This document shows, one piece after another, positions 18,101 to 25,724 of a stretch of 48,608 bases of DNA. Location: contig JBPOJN010000068.1 in the NCBI GenBank assembly GCA_052033505.1, positions 1 to 48,608 of the forward strand, written 5' to 3'. This DNA is from JBPOJN01 sp052033505 (GTDB lineage Bacteria; UBA10199; JACPAL01; GCA-016699445). Numbering within the stretch: position 1 is the stretch's first letter; the number at the start of each line of letters is the position of its first letter. The notes under the pieces are model-generated. The model ran no database searches. It had not been told where the DNA came from and was given only the letters and a program-made list of their open reading frames with translations. The position numbers were made by a program, and so were the translations under genes.

Positions 18101-18249
18101 TCTTGGGTTACCATCTTCCCGTCATGGGACGCTTAGGCTACGGCATCCTGCTCACGCATCGTGAGAGGATCCGTGGTGCGACGGACTCCCTGACCGGGGC
18201 GGATGCACGGAACGGCGTCCTGATTTTAGAGGTAGGCACGTCGTTCTAA
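15163..18249 (+). CDS. Exported peptidase-MA/beta-propeller/outer-membrane barrel protein
   Basis: A protein of about 1028 residues. After a signal peptide (RVCAIIVAILTAASVHA) comes a gluzincin-type peptidase domain: zinc motif HEYTH (about 128-132) and downstream third-ligand segment PGWVTEGLATYFE (about 162-174). Next is a six-bladed TolB-like propeller with WD40-like PD40 repeats (for example VLPTFSSDGAKLAYVA and DPDYSPDGSKIVAV). The last 350 or so residues have the alternating pattern of a BamA-like surface-antigen barrel and end in Phe, as outer-membrane proteins often do. I infer an outer-membrane protein with a periplasmic or surface protease. An oddity: a 61-bp palindrome at 16621-16681 is read through in frame between two propeller blades. 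The ATG at 15163 was preferred to the GTG three codons earlier. Confidence 0.85.
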   Translation: MRFLKTLRVCAIIVAILTAASVHAGFLDPKLPWKTVTTEHFRIHYTEAEEGIAKRLMPIAEDAYHEVTKSFDARPWGRTDVVLTDQDDSANGFTFVIPYNLIILRVVPPTGDHALADHGDWLKELFVHEYTHVVHITQTEYPAKALKFLVGKMDAPNGLTPGWVTEGLATYFETSRTARGRGRSSYADMLLRTDILQDRFLKIDEMAGTMYEWPSWQAQYLYGVNFWAFLAETYGEEKVLEFSRHYGSSLRFFMLNSQAKRSFRTERSPEEEALCGATHWTTHETGAYRTRRTYPEVCGADRGQTFYDLWAQWKAHLEERYFRVRDEVTRLGLKEGETYRPLASGESDVLPTFSSDGAKLAYVAHSLHHSAELRLRDLKTGEEKVLLKEKDIQQMGFSPDGRKLVFSEIGTHKKYYRFSDLHEIDLESGKSTQLTKGLRARDPDYSPDGSKIVAVIQKTGSSELAVYDVSAKTWETIIAEKKYQSQRGVEGEAPSGFAGGGGDASPSQIDHPRWLPDGAHVVSSLHRDGQRDLWLIDATTKKSSRLTNDVALEDRPVVDPRDGSIYFSSDKTGIPNIYRYESGAKKPVPVTNVLTGAFAPALDAEGDLVFQYYNGKGFELRRLNASNHKVPVVRTASALPEHFAPGVLKDEIPPPGDLSLAKKYSPFPKLLIPRYLFPNLALIDGSVFLSATVSNFDPLQRHVWFGDVTCRSDNNFVGFDLGYTYQRYLPAFSIVYNDFTVNYGDVFGLGTDFFEERRRASAGVTFPLKGHRLSLRYFFEDRSAESGLPAGATLSTLGHYAGVYAQYLYGHSDRTGAAISAESGGRVLAQVEGTHSALGASDQLEQVVVWGDLRKYFHMPYSAHHVLALRAAGGAAFGDKLLQGNFVLGGSLGESVFTGSSTRLLTLRGLPLATFSRDRAWVASAEYRFPIFRVQRGLGTLPFAWNSAHLAFFADVGDAFNAAAFRPMLGVGGELRGDFVLGYHLPVMGRLGYGILLTHRERIRGATDSLTGADARNGVLILEVGTSF
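16621..16681. repeat. Palindromic element inserted in frame within the propeller gene
   Basis: Outer arms AGGGGC (16621-16626) and GCCCCT (16676-16681) are perfectly complementary. The centre forms a hairpin: CCATCCGGC (16642-16650), loop TTT, GCCGGTGG (16654-16661). It encodes a Gly/Glu/Ser-rich stretch (EAPSGFAGGGGDASPS) unlike the propeller around it. It looks like a small palindromic element of the kind that inserts into genes without breaking the frame. Confidence 0.6.
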
Positions 18250-18268
18250 AAATCCTAAGAACGTCTCC

Positions 18269-20017
18269 ATGAAAAAATACGGAATCCTTCTCTTGCTTGC
18301 GTTTCAGTTTTTCCCCGCCGCCGCGCATTCCGGCGATGAGAGTCTCGTCAAAGCGCATTATACGGCGGGACGGAAATTTTTAAGCGAGAAGAACTACGCC
18401 GCCGCTCTCGGTGAATTTCAAAAAATCAAAGCCGTCGCGTCGCCGATCGCCGATTATATCGCCTACGGCGAAGCCAAGAGCCTTTGGGGTTTGAAACGTT
18501 GCGGGCAGGCGCGCGAAGCGTTCAAGAACATCGTGATTCTTTTCCCGCAAAGCCGTTGGTTCGAGGTCGCCAAACATCAAGCGGAGTCGGGAGGCGACTG
18601 CCCCCCTTTCGAGGGAGTTTCCGAACGCGAGGCCCAGACCCGCGACTGCAGTGGGTTTCCCGACGACGCCGACCGTGCCCAGTGTTTGTTTGAGACGCGT
18701 GATTACGCCCGCGCCAAAGATATTTACAAAACGCTTCCGCCCACGCTTCCTAACCTGATGCGGCTGTCCCAGTCGGCCGCGCGTTCCCAGGATTTCGAGA
18801 CGGCCATCGCCGCGAACCGAAAAATCGAAACGATCGACCCGATGTCCCCGGAGTCGCGTGAGGCGCGCCGGCGGATCGCGTTTCTGGAGCAGGATTCCGG
18901 AAATTACGCGGCGGCGATCGAATTGCTGGACGACCTGATCACGACGTCTAAGAAAGCCGACGAGAAACGCCGTTTCCAGGAGAAAAAAGCCTGGTGTCTC
19001 TACCGCCTCGGACGCTATCAGGATGCGGTCGCCGCGTTCGACGACGCGCTGAGCGGGAATGACGGTTCCTTCGCTCTTTATTGGAAGGCCGTTTCGCTGG
19101 AAAAATCCGGCCAAAAAAAAGCGGCGGACGCGCTGTTCCACCGGATCCTCGAAGACAGCCCGCGCAGTTATTACGCGCTGCGGGCCGGGCATCGATTGCA
19201 AAAAACCTTCTTGGGGGGATGGTGGCCCGCGATCGCCCATGGGCTTCAGTGGTCGTCCGAGCGGATGTTCGTGCAGACTACGGCGCCAATTAAATCCGCT
19301 AAGCCTACGAAAAAAGGGCGCAAAAAAGAATCCACCGCCCCGCTCGAATTCGCTTTGATATGGGATCGCATCCATGAATTGAGCGCCTTGGGCGAAGTCG
19401 AAGACGCGACCGTCGAACTCCGCCGCGCGCGCCTCCTGACGCCCGATAAAAACCTGTGGGACCCTAAGCAGCTGCTGCGCCGCGGCCGCGCGTACGTTTA
19501 CGACCGTTTGCATCCTCACGAGGAAAATCCAGATTACCGTTTGCCGTACGCCGACCACTTGAACGCGTTTTTCCGCGCCGCGAAGATCACGGCGCTGGAT
19601 CCTTTTTTCCTTTTCGGTCTGATGCGACAGGAGAGCCGTTTCCGCGAGACCGTCGTGTCGCCCGTGGGAGCGATCGGTTTGCTTCAGATCATGCCTTACA
19701 CGGGCAGACGCCTGGCCCGTGAAGAGGGTTGGGACGAGTTCCGGACAGAGTGGCTCTACGATCCGCTGACGAATATCCAGCTAGCCGTCGCCTACGTCCG
19801 TAAATTGGAAAAAGAATTTTCGGGAAAATGGTACGCGATCGCGGCATCTTACAACGCCGGAGAAGAGGTCGTGGGCGAGTGGCTGAAGCAACGCGGAAGC
19901 CACTCTGAAGAAGAATTCATCGAAGAAATCCCCTACGCCGAAACGCGCGACTACGTGAAAAAAATCTACGTCAATTGGATGGCGTATAAGACGATTTATA
20001 AGAAGATCCCGAACTAG
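18269..20017 (+). CDS. Soluble lytic murein transglycosylase with TPR-like domain
   Basis: A 582-residue periplasmic enzyme that cleaves the MurNAc-GlcNAc bond of peptidoglycan to give 1,6-anhydro products. A signal peptide (ILLLLAFQFFPAAAHS) is followed by about 380 residues of TPR-like helical repeats (for example AHYTAGRKFLSEKNYAAAL, KKAWCLYRLGRYQDAVAAF). The C-terminal SLT domain has the catalytic Glu455 in MRQESRF, then SPVGAIGLLQIMP and the substrate motif AIAASYNAG. Domain order equals E. coli Slt70. The middle carries a basic Lys-rich insert near residue 350. It follows the outer-membrane protein gene by 19 bases and probably shares its transcript; its stop shares a CTAG with the dgt stop on the other strand. 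Confidence 0.93.
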   Translation: MKKYGILLLLAFQFFPAAAHSGDESLVKAHYTAGRKFLSEKNYAAALGEFQKIKAVASPIADYIAYGEAKSLWGLKRCGQAREAFKNIVILFPQSRWFEVAKHQAESGGDCPPFEGVSEREAQTRDCSGFPDDADRAQCLFETRDYARAKDIYKTLPPTLPNLMRLSQSAARSQDFETAIAANRKIETIDPMSPESREARRRIAFLEQDSGNYAAAIELLDDLITTSKKADEKRRFQEKKAWCLYRLGRYQDAVAAFDDALSGNDGSFALYWKAVSLEKSGQKKAADALFHRILEDSPRSYYALRAGHRLQKTFLGGWWPAIAHGLQWSSERMFVQTTAPIKSAKPTKKGRKKESTAPLEFALIWDRIHELSALGEVEDATVELRRARLLTPDKNLWDPKQLLRRGRAYVYDRLHPHEENPDYRLPYADHLNAFFRAAKITALDPFFLFGLMRQESRFRETVVSPVGAIGLLQIMPYTGRRLAREEGWDEFRTEWLYDPLTNIQLAVAYVRKLEKEFSGKWYAIAASYNAGEEVVGEWLKQRGSHSEEEFIEEIPYAETRDYVKKIYVNWMAYKTIYKKIPN

Positions 20018-21156
20018 ACCTTTACCATCGGATCGAAAAGTCGTGCATGCTCTTCGAGTGCGTAGCGGTCGGTCATGCCCGCGATGTAATCGCAGATCAC
20101 GCGTTCCTTCGGGTCCTTGCTTTTCATCTGCGCCTGGACGGTGTGAGGCAGGATTTTTGGATTCTTGCAATACGCGAGGAACAAAGCTTCGAGGATGCGT
20201 TCGGCTTTTGCAGCCATGCGTTCGACGCGGTAATGCTTGTAGAGGTTTTGAAACAGGAACGCCTTGAGCTGCTTGTTTTTCTTCGCGATCGCCGTCGAAA
20301 GCCTCACGCATTTCTGTGCCGCTTTGCGCACGTCCACTAAAGATTTAATTTTGCAGGACGCGATCGTCTCTTCGGAGGTCGTCACCAGGTCCGTGACCAA
20401 GGTATTCAATATCGCCTTCACGGTCTGGCGTTCTCGGATGGCAGGTTCTTCGTCTTTCGGTTGCTGCTCCAAATGCTCCGACCAGATTTCGACGTCTTTT
20501 AATTGCTCCGCCGTGATGAGCCCCGAGCGCAATCCATCGTCCAAGTCATGATGGCAGTAGGCGATTTCGTCGGCGAGATCGACGATTTGGGCTTCCAGGG
20601 TCGGTTGTCCCTTTTTCTTGAATTTCACCTGGGGCGAATCGTAAGGAGTCGCGTGCTTCGCGATCCCTTCGCGGACTTCGTAGGTCAGGTTGATGCCCGG
20701 AAAATTCGGATAGCGATGTTCGAGAAGCGTTACGATACGCAAGGATTGACGGTTGTGTTCGAAGCCGCCGAAATCCTTCATCAAGTGGTTCATGGCGTCT
20801 TGGCCCGAATGGCCGAAAGGCGTGTGGCCTAAGTCGTGCGCGAGGATGATCGCTTCAGCCAGTTCTTCGTTGAGCTTCATCGCGCGCGCCACCGTGCGCG
20901 CGATTTGCGAGCCTTCGATCGTGTGCGTGAGACGGGTGCGGTAGTGATCGCCTTCATGAAACACGAAAACCTGCGTTTTGTATTCCAGGCGCCGGAACGC
21001 GCTGGAATGGATCACACGGTCGCGATCTCTCTGAAACGCCGTGCGGTAAGGGTGCTCGTCTTCCGAGTATTCGCGCCCTTCCGAAAAACGGCTTTTCATG
21101 GCGTATGGCGCCAGGACTTTTTCTTCCAACTCTTCGTATTCCGGGCGCGTTCTCAT
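20014..21156 (-). CDS. dgt: Deoxyguanosinetriphosphate triphosphohydrolase-like HD protein
   Basis: A 380-residue cytosolic HD-domain enzyme that hydrolyses dGTP (or other dNTPs) to the deoxynucleoside and triphosphate. Visible motifs are FRRLEYKTQVF, HYRTRLTHTIEG with the first metal His, the HD motif in ILAHDLGHTPFGHSG and the later Asp in VDLADEIAYCHHDLDDG. Length fits the type 2 dGTPase subfamily rather than the longer E. coli Dgt. The start ATG overlaps the queE stop by four bases, making it the last gene of the queC-DUF366-queE-dgt unit. The association of a dGTPase with deazaguanine synthesis is curious because both pathways deal with guanine nucleotides; a shared role is inference. 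Confidence 0.92.
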   Translation of the reverse strand: MRTRPEYEELEEKVLAPYAMKSRFSEGREYSEDEHPYRTAFQRDRDRVIHSSAFRRLEYKTQVFVFHEGDHYRTRLTHTIEGSQIARTVARAMKLNEELAEAIILAHDLGHTPFGHSGQDAMNHLMKDFGGFEHNRQSLRIVTLLEHRYPNFPGINLTYEVREGIAKHATPYDSPQVKFKKKGQPTLEAQIVDLADEIAYCHHDLDDGLRSGLITAEQLKDVEIWSEHLEQQPKDEEPAIRERQTVKAILNTLVTDLVTTSEETIASCKIKSLVDVRKAAQKCVRLSTAIAKKNKQLKAFLFQNLYKHYRVERMAAKAERILEALFLAYCKNPKILPHTVQAQMKSKDPKERVICDYIAGMTDRYALEEHARLFDPMVKV

Positions 21157-21890
21157 AATATCCCCAATTGTTTATGTACCTGCGGAATGATCCGGACCTG
21201 TGACAGTCCCTGCTGCGCGATTTCCTGCCAGTGGGCGATCTGTTCGCGCCGGGGCACTGCCCGGAATTCCGCGAAGGCGGTGGCGGGCTGCAAAATGAAC
21301 GGGATCGAAGCGTCGATCGAGCGGACCAGGTCTCGGCTCCGACGGATCTCTTCGTCGGTGGTCTCCGAAGAGACGACGGCTTTCACGTAGACTTCCTTTC
21401 CGCGAGCGATTTTCAGGAATTTTTCGTGTTCGTCCCAGTACGGCCGCATGCCGGTGGCCGACGGCAGTTTGAAATCCATGCTGATGACGTCCACGAAGCC
21501 GATGATTTTTTCGAGGGCTTCGGAATGGACGCCGGCCGTTTCCAATAAAACACGAAAGCGCGGCTTCAGAGTGGGAAGCCAGGTGCTCAAAAAATCCGCC
21601 TTTTGCAGAGGCTCTCCGCCGGTCACCGAGATCACGTCGTCGTGGAAGGATTCCAGGATTCCATTGATATCCTCGACCGAAAGGGGGTTCGCATGGCGTC
21701 GGAAGTTTTTGGAAAAAGGCGGATCTTCCACGCGGCACGAGGCGTTTTCGACGAAGGTGTGCGGGGAGTCGCAATAACGGCAGCTCAAATCGCAATCCTG
21801 CAAGCGTACGAAGGTATGTCGCTCGCCCACGCGCGGCCCTTCCCCTTGGAACGAGGAGAAAATTTCAACGATGGGGACGCGTAGGATCAT
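21153..21890 (-). CDS. queE: 7-carboxy-7-deazaguanine synthase
   Basis: A 245-residue radical-SAM enzyme that contracts 6-carboxy-tetrahydropterin to 7-carboxy-7-deazaguanine, the second dedicated step toward preQ0 and queuosine. The N-terminus has the family start (VEIFSSFQGEGPRVG) and the 4Fe-4S cysteines in CDLSCRYCD (CxxxCxxC, about residues 33-40). The SAM-binding VTGGEPL follows at about 92 and the LETAG strand at about 117. A roughly 20-residue insert after the cluster motif is within family variation. The stop overlaps the dgt start by four bases; its own start follows the DUF366 stop by one base. Confidence 0.94.
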   Translation of the reverse strand: MILRVPIVEIFSSFQGEGPRVGERHTFVRLQDCDLSCRYCDSPHTFVENASCRVEDPPFSKNFRRHANPLSVEDINGILESFHDDVISVTGGEPLQKADFLSTWLPTLKPRFRVLLETAGVHSEALEKIIGFVDVISMDFKLPSATGMRPYWDEHEKFLKIARGKEVYVKAVVSSETTDEEIRRSRDLVRSIDASIPFILQPATAFAEFRAVPRREQIAHWQEIAQQGLSQVRIIPQVHKQLGIL

Positions 21891-21891
21891 G

Positions 21892-22449
21892 TCAGGGGAC
21901 CGACCGTACTTTGCTGCGGGCTTCGCGCACGGTTTTCAATTCGTCCCGGAAACTTTCTAGAAGAGCTTTAGCAAAAGAAACTGGCTCGATCCCGTAATCC
22001 TCCAACCCCTTGGTTTTGACCGGCGTGTTCTTGCTCGAGATATTGATGCCGAAGTGAATCAATGTCGAAACGGGGGAAGCGGTCGCGATGGACACTGAGA
22101 GTTTGGCGCCGTCGTCATAGAGGTCGTTACCGCCGCGTACGATCGTTGGCTTTTGGATACGGAAGATGATTTCCTGCTGCGCCAACGCCACCAAGATTCT
22201 TTGGTAGAGGATCGTGCGCGTGAGATCGGCGTCGAAAAATTCCGCGATGACGTGCAGCATGCGTTCGCTGAAGATGGGCTTGTTATCCTGGACGTCGACC
22301 AAGTCTACCATGCGGTCGGTCGAGACGTCACAGCGTCCGCAAAACCCAACGGCCGCGTCTCCCATTTTCCCGAATTTTTGGAAAATCCAATGAGACTTGA
22401 GCTGAGAACCGTCGTAGTCGACGTCGTTTTCCGCGATGTGGACGTTCAT
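21892..22449 (-). CDS. DUF366-family protein in the queuosine operon
   Basis: A 185-residue cytosolic protein matching the DUF366 family, found in archaea and scattered bacteria and of unknown biochemical role. Visible features are YDGSQLKSHWIFQKFGKMGDA near residue 12, a GFCGRCDVSTDRMVDLVD segment with two Cys spaced CxxC, and FGINISSKNTP near the end. The start at 22449 overlaps the queC stop in an ATGA; an upstream in-frame ATG (22536) lies inside queC and is rejected. Position between queC and queE with four-base and one-base junctions suggests it belongs to the deazaguanine pathway, perhaps in a step not covered by visible genes (queD, folE and queF are not in this window). This role is inference from context. 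Confidence 0.82.
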   Translation of the reverse strand: MNVHIAENDVDYDGSQLKSHWIFQKFGKMGDAAVGFCGRCDVSTDRMVDLVDVQDNKPIFSERMLHVIAEFFDADLTRTILYQRILVALAQQEIIFRIQKPTIVRGGNDLYDDGAKLSVSIATASPVSTLIHFGINISSKNTPVKTKGLEDYGIEPVSFAKALLESFRDELKTVREARSKVRSVP

Positions 22450-23117
22450 AAGCCTTTCGTCGCCTCGCGGAAGGCGCGGCGGGACCGCGAGCAAGACTCG
22501 CAGTATCCACAAGGCGTGCGCCCGCCTTCGTAACAAGACCAGAGGTCTTCGGGGCGGATGCGAAGCTTACGCGCTTCGCGCGCGATGCGGATTTTGTCCC
22601 AATCCATCGTGTAGCTGATCGCGCGGATTTTTTTCTGCGTGGAGTACCAAAAGAATTCGTCGGAGGCGCGTAAGAATCCGCAGCTGTTGTCGGGGAAGGT
22701 CAATCCTTCTTCACGGTTGAATCCCGTCACGAGAAGGGAGGCGTCCAAGGATTCAGCGAAACAGGCGGCGATGTTCAAGAAAAGTCCGTTGCGGTTCGGA
22801 ACCCACACGTCCGCTGCAGTTTTGCGTCCTTTTTCGAAATCGTCGAGATCGGATTCCACCACGGTCGGAATTTTTTTCTTGGACGACACCAGCGCCGTCG
22901 ACGTGAGCGCTTTCATCCAAGGCAGGTCGAGGACACGATGCGGGACTTTGAGGCGCTTGGCCGTGCGCCGCGCGGCTTCTTTTTCCTTCGCGGCGGCCCG
23001 TTGGCCGTAATCGAACGTGAGCGCTAAGACGGGTTGGGAACGCTTCGCCGCGAGATGCGCCGACACCGTGGAATCCAAACCGCCCGACAGGATCAAAATC
23101 GATTTTTTAGAACTCAT
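22446..23117 (-). CDS. queC: 7-cyano-7-deazaguanine synthase
   Basis: A 223-residue cytosolic ATP-dependent enzyme that converts 7-carboxy-7-deazaguanine and ammonia to preQ0. The PP-loop pyrophosphatase signature SGGLDST is at about residues 11-17, the TGFNREEGLTFPDN segment at about 132, and the zinc-binding Cys cluster WSCYEGGRTPCGYCESC closes the protein, as in the family. Length is typical. It is the first gene of the queC-DUF366-queE-dgt run. Upstream, on this strand, is the strong hairpin at 23171-23207 that ends the phasin-like gene, so a promoter should lie in the 23118-23170 gap; none is obvious, and no preQ1 riboswitch could be recognised. Confidence 0.95.
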   Translation of the reverse strand: MSSKKSILILSGGLDSTVSAHLAAKRSQPVLALTFDYGQRAAAKEKEAARRTAKRLKVPHRVLDLPWMKALTSTALVSSKKKIPTVVESDLDDFEKGRKTAADVWVPNRNGLFLNIAACFAESLDASLLVTGFNREEGLTFPDNSCGFLRASDEFFWYSTQKKIRAISYTMDWDKIRIAREARKLRIRPEDLWSCYEGGRTPCGYCESCSRSRRAFREATKGL

Positions 23118-23170
23118 ATCCGAAGAGGTCCTAGCAAAGCAGTTCCGGATTTATCAAGAGGGGATACGAA

Positions 23171-23207
23171 AACGCCCGATTCTCTCGCGGCGAGAAAATC
23201 GGGCGTT
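23171..23207 (-). terminator. Strong hairpin ending the phasin-like transcript
   Basis: AACGCCCGATT (23171-23181) pairs perfectly with AATCGGGCGTT (23197-23207); inside it TCTCG pairs with CGAGA around CGG. Read on the minus strand it is followed by TTCG after the GTT arm, a short T-run. It lies 25 bases after the stop of the 23233-23751 gene and separates it from queC. Confidence 0.75.
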
Positions 23208-23232
23208 CGTAAATTTTAAAAAATCGCCGGGA

Positions 23233-23751
23233 CTAAGCGGCTTTGCGCGTCAATTTATTCACGCGGCCTTCCAAACTCGTGATCTTGCGGGAGAGCTTGG
23301 TGACTTCGGAATTGTTTGGGATGCTCAGCATCGACAAGAACTGATTCTTCGTGCTGCGGGCCTTGGTTTTGGCCAGAGCGACGAAGCTGTTGTGCTGTAT
23401 ACGGTCGACCAATTCGGTAAGATTCTTCTTCGCATCGCGGATGATCTCGTCGCTGCTGAACTGCTGCGGCAGAAACTGAAGGTCCTTCACGCGTGCGACC
23501 ACGTCTTCGACGCGGCGGCGGAATTCGTCGGTCTTCCCGCTGGCTACTGCGGCAAAACCTTCGTGGCGGACTTGTTCCACGATGTGCGCGATACCTTTTT
23601 TAATCTCACGCGAGGAGTGCTCGGCCCGTTCCACGAGTCGTCGAACGACGCGCTCCGTTTCCACTTCAAGCTTGGAGAGAAGATCGGTGAGCCCTTCAAT
23701 CTTTCGAGGAACTGCTTTCGAGATTTTGGTTCTGTGACGTCGAGCAGCCAT
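23233..23751 (-). CDS. Phasin-like coiled-coil protein
   Basis: A 172-residue basic, almost wholly helical protein. The N-terminus is very basic (AARRHRTKISKAVPRK), the middle is amphipathic helix, and the end (TKLSRKITSLEGRVNKLTRK) is a heptad-type coiled coil like those of PhaF/PhaI-type phasins and their relatives. Such proteins coat polyhydroxyalkanoate granules or bind DNA. No PHA synthase is in this window, so the granule role is unproven; a nucleoid-associated or stress coiled-coil protein is equally possible. A strong ribosome site (AAGGAGG, six bases before ATG) and its own promoter and hairpin suggest high, regulated expression as a single-gene unit. Confidence 0.6.
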   Translation of the reverse strand: MAARRHRTKISKAVPRKIEGLTDLLSKLEVETERVVRRLVERAEHSSREIKKGIAHIVEQVRHEGFAAVASGKTDEFRRRVEDVVARVKDLQFLPQQFSSDEIIRDAKKNLTELVDRIQHNSFVALAKTKARSTKNQFLSMLSIPNNSEVTKLSRKITSLEGRVNKLTRKAA

Positions 23752-23793
23752 AAAAAGCCTCCTTGAGTGACTTTAGTTTTTTGTTTGAGGTTC

Positions 23794-23829
23794 ATAGCGG
23801 GTCTTAAAAAAAATTTTAAAATCCGCTAT
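23794..23829 (-). promoter_or_regulatory. AT-rich hairpin in the 5' leader of the phasin-like gene
   Basis: ATAGCGG (23794-23800) is perfectly complementary to CCGCTAT (23823-23829); between them TTAAAA and TTTTAA can extend the stem. It lies between the promoter at 23887-23914 and the start codon, so it may act in the leader RNA or as a protein-binding palindrome. Confidence 0.5.
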
Positions 23830-23886
23830 AGGCCCCGATACGCTTCTTTTTGAGAAAGTGTCAATGAGAAGCGCGTCATGAGCTTA

Positions 23887-23929
23887 TGATTAACACGATG
23901 CGTTAATCTGTCAACAGGAAATAACGCAT
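23887..23929 (-). promoter_or_regulatory. Promoter with overlapping operator-like repeats (phasin-like gene)
   Basis: On the minus strand TTGACA (23909-23914) and an extended -10, TGTTAATCA (TAATCA at 23887-23892), are 16 bases apart. ATGCGTTA (23898-23905) and its inverted copy TAACGCAT (23922-23929) flank the -35 box. A further imperfect palindrome TTAACACGATGCGTTAA overlaps the spacer and the -10. This arrangement suits a repressor such as a TetR- or GntR-type protein, but none is encoded nearby. Confidence 0.55.
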
Positions 23930-23973
23930 TGCATTAAGTTTATCTGTCGGGGAACTATAGGGCGTCTTCCCCC

Positions 23974-25722
23974 TTAACTTTCAACCGGCGCGAGGGATTT
24001 GATTTTCAGCTGCAGAGATTCACGGTCTTTCCAGACGTTAATTTCGGGACGGAATGCGATCCGGTGCCACGGATGGGAGTCCGCCGTTTTCAGGTAATTC
24101 CCGTGGCCGAAGCCGATGCCGTCGAGTTCGATGCTTTGTTCGCAAACGATGGTTTTCAAATGTCCGCCGGTGCCGACCAACCGGCATTGAGTTAAACGTA
24201 CGGGAGTCGTGATGAAAACAGGTTCAGCATTGGAAGGTCCGTGCGGTTCCAGCAGGGCGAGTTCGCGTATCAAAGGAAGACGGAGCTTGGATAAAGGCAG
24301 GTGAGCGTCCGCGAGCAGGCGCGGCTGCGAGGCTTCGGTCCATAAACGGCGCACGGAAGCGTCGAAGGATTTTTTAAATTCGTCGAGCCGCGAAACATCT
24401 ACGGTCATCCCCGCGGCGGCGGCGTGGCCTCCGAAGCGGAGCATGAGGGACTCGAGTGGCTTCAAGGCCGCATGGACGGAAAATCCAGAAACGCTTCGGG
24501 CCGATCCTTTGGCGATGCCTTCTTCGGCTGAGATCGCCAATACGACGGCGGGCCGCCCGAAACGTTCGGTCAGCTTCGCGGCGACGATGCCGACGACTCC
24601 CAAATGCCAGTCTTCGGAAGCGACGACCAAGCCTTTGCATTCCCCGTCCGCGGCGACGAATGCTTCTGCCTGCCGCGTTGCTTCTTGGGTGGCGGACTCT
24701 TCGAGGGCTTGACGCTTGCGATTGAGAGTTTCGAGGATGGAGGCTCCACTGAGCGCTTTTTCGGGATCTTGTTCCAACAAGAGATCCAGCGCGAGTTTCG
24801 GATCGTCGAGACGGCCGGCCGCGTTGATGCGGGGACTTAAGCGAAAAGCCACGTGACCGACGTCCATGGGGCCGGAAATGCCGGCGGCGTTTTTCAAAGC
24901 GGTGATACCGGAGCGCGACGACACGCTCAATTCTTCGAGACCGTATTTTACGATCAGACGGTTCGTCCCGGTCATGGGCACGATATCAGCAATGGTGCCT
25001 AGGCAGGCGAGGTCCAGATAACGTTTGAGGTTTGGTAGGGGGGCGAGCCCTTGTTCCCTGGCCCTCGCGCGCAAGGCCATGAGCAATAAGAAAACTAAGC
25101 CTGCGGAAGCTAAATCACGTTCGGCGAACGATGAGTCTTCGCGTTTGGGGTTAACCAAAGCTTCGACCGGCGGCCATGAGTCGGCGGTCGGCGTCTCGTG
25201 ATGATCCACGACGATGATATCGATGCCTTGAGACTTCAGGAGGGTGATTTCTTCGCGAGATTTCGTGCCGTTATCGATCGTGACGACGAGATTAGGTGCG
25301 CGGTCTAGAATCTTCTGAACCGAAGATTTCGTCAGACCGTAGCCGTCGTGAAGCCGGTGCGGCAACAGGGTTTCCGTTTCGACACCCATGTCCCGGAAAA
25401 AAGAGTACATCTGCGCGGTGCCGGTGATGCCGTCGACGTCGTAATCCCCGAAGAAAAGTATTTTTTCCTTTCGTTCCACCGCGTGTAGTAGCCGCGATAC
25501 GGCTTTTCCCATGTCGGGAAGGCCGAAAGGATCCGGAAGGTGCGAGAGATTCCCGAAGAGGAACCGTGAAATCTCCTCATCGGACGGAGAGTCGTCTTTG
25601 AGGGGGTTGTGAAGGCGCTGAACGACGATTTGTACCGTGAGAGGATCGAGCTTCAAGTCTGCGGAGAGTTTTTTGATTTTTTCTTCGTGATGGGACGGGA
25701 GCGGCCGCAGGGTCCAAAGCAT
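23974..25722 (-). CDS. recJ: Single-stranded-DNA-specific exonuclease RecJ
   Basis: A 582-residue 5'-3' single-stranded DNA exonuclease of the DHH superfamily, working in RecF-pathway recombination, mismatch and base-excision repair. The DHH domain shows GDYDVDGITGTAQM (about residue 78), VTIDNGT and the signature VVDHHET (about 150); the DHHA1 domain follows with GRLDDPKLAL and RFGGHAAAAGMT; an OB-type C-terminal region ends the protein. The start at 25722 (MLWTLRPLP) is taken because it lies two bases after the secF stop and begins the conserved part; a start at 25779 would overlap secF by 55 bases. It is co-directional with secF and probably co-transcribed. Confidence 0.94.
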   Translation of the reverse strand: MLWTLRPLPSHHEEKIKKLSADLKLDPLTVQIVVQRLHNPLKDDSPSDEEISRFLFGNLSHLPDPFGLPDMGKAVSRLLHAVERKEKILFFGDYDVDGITGTAQMYSFFRDMGVETETLLPHRLHDGYGLTKSSVQKILDRAPNLVVTIDNGTKSREEITLLKSQGIDIIVVDHHETPTADSWPPVEALVNPKREDSSFAERDLASAGLVFLLLMALRARAREQGLAPLPNLKRYLDLACLGTIADIVPMTGTNRLIVKYGLEELSVSSRSGITALKNAAGISGPMDVGHVAFRLSPRINAAGRLDDPKLALDLLLEQDPEKALSGASILETLNRKRQALEESATQEATRQAEAFVAADGECKGLVVASEDWHLGVVGIVAAKLTERFGRPAVVLAISAEEGIAKGSARSVSGFSVHAALKPLESLMLRFGGHAAAAGMTVDVSRLDEFKKSFDASVRRLWTEASQPRLLADAHLPLSKLRLPLIRELALLEPHGPSNAEPVFITTPVRLTQCRLVGTGGHLKTIVCEQSIELDGIGFGHGNYLKTADSHPWHRIAFRPEINVWKDRESLQLKIKSLAPVES

Positions 25723-25724
25723 GC

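Noticed and set aside
23118..23170. preQ1 riboswitch upstream of queC
   Set aside because: An AGAGGTCCTAGC stretch looks like a preQ1-I start but lies on the wrong strand, and the A-rich tail needed for the pseudoknot is absent.
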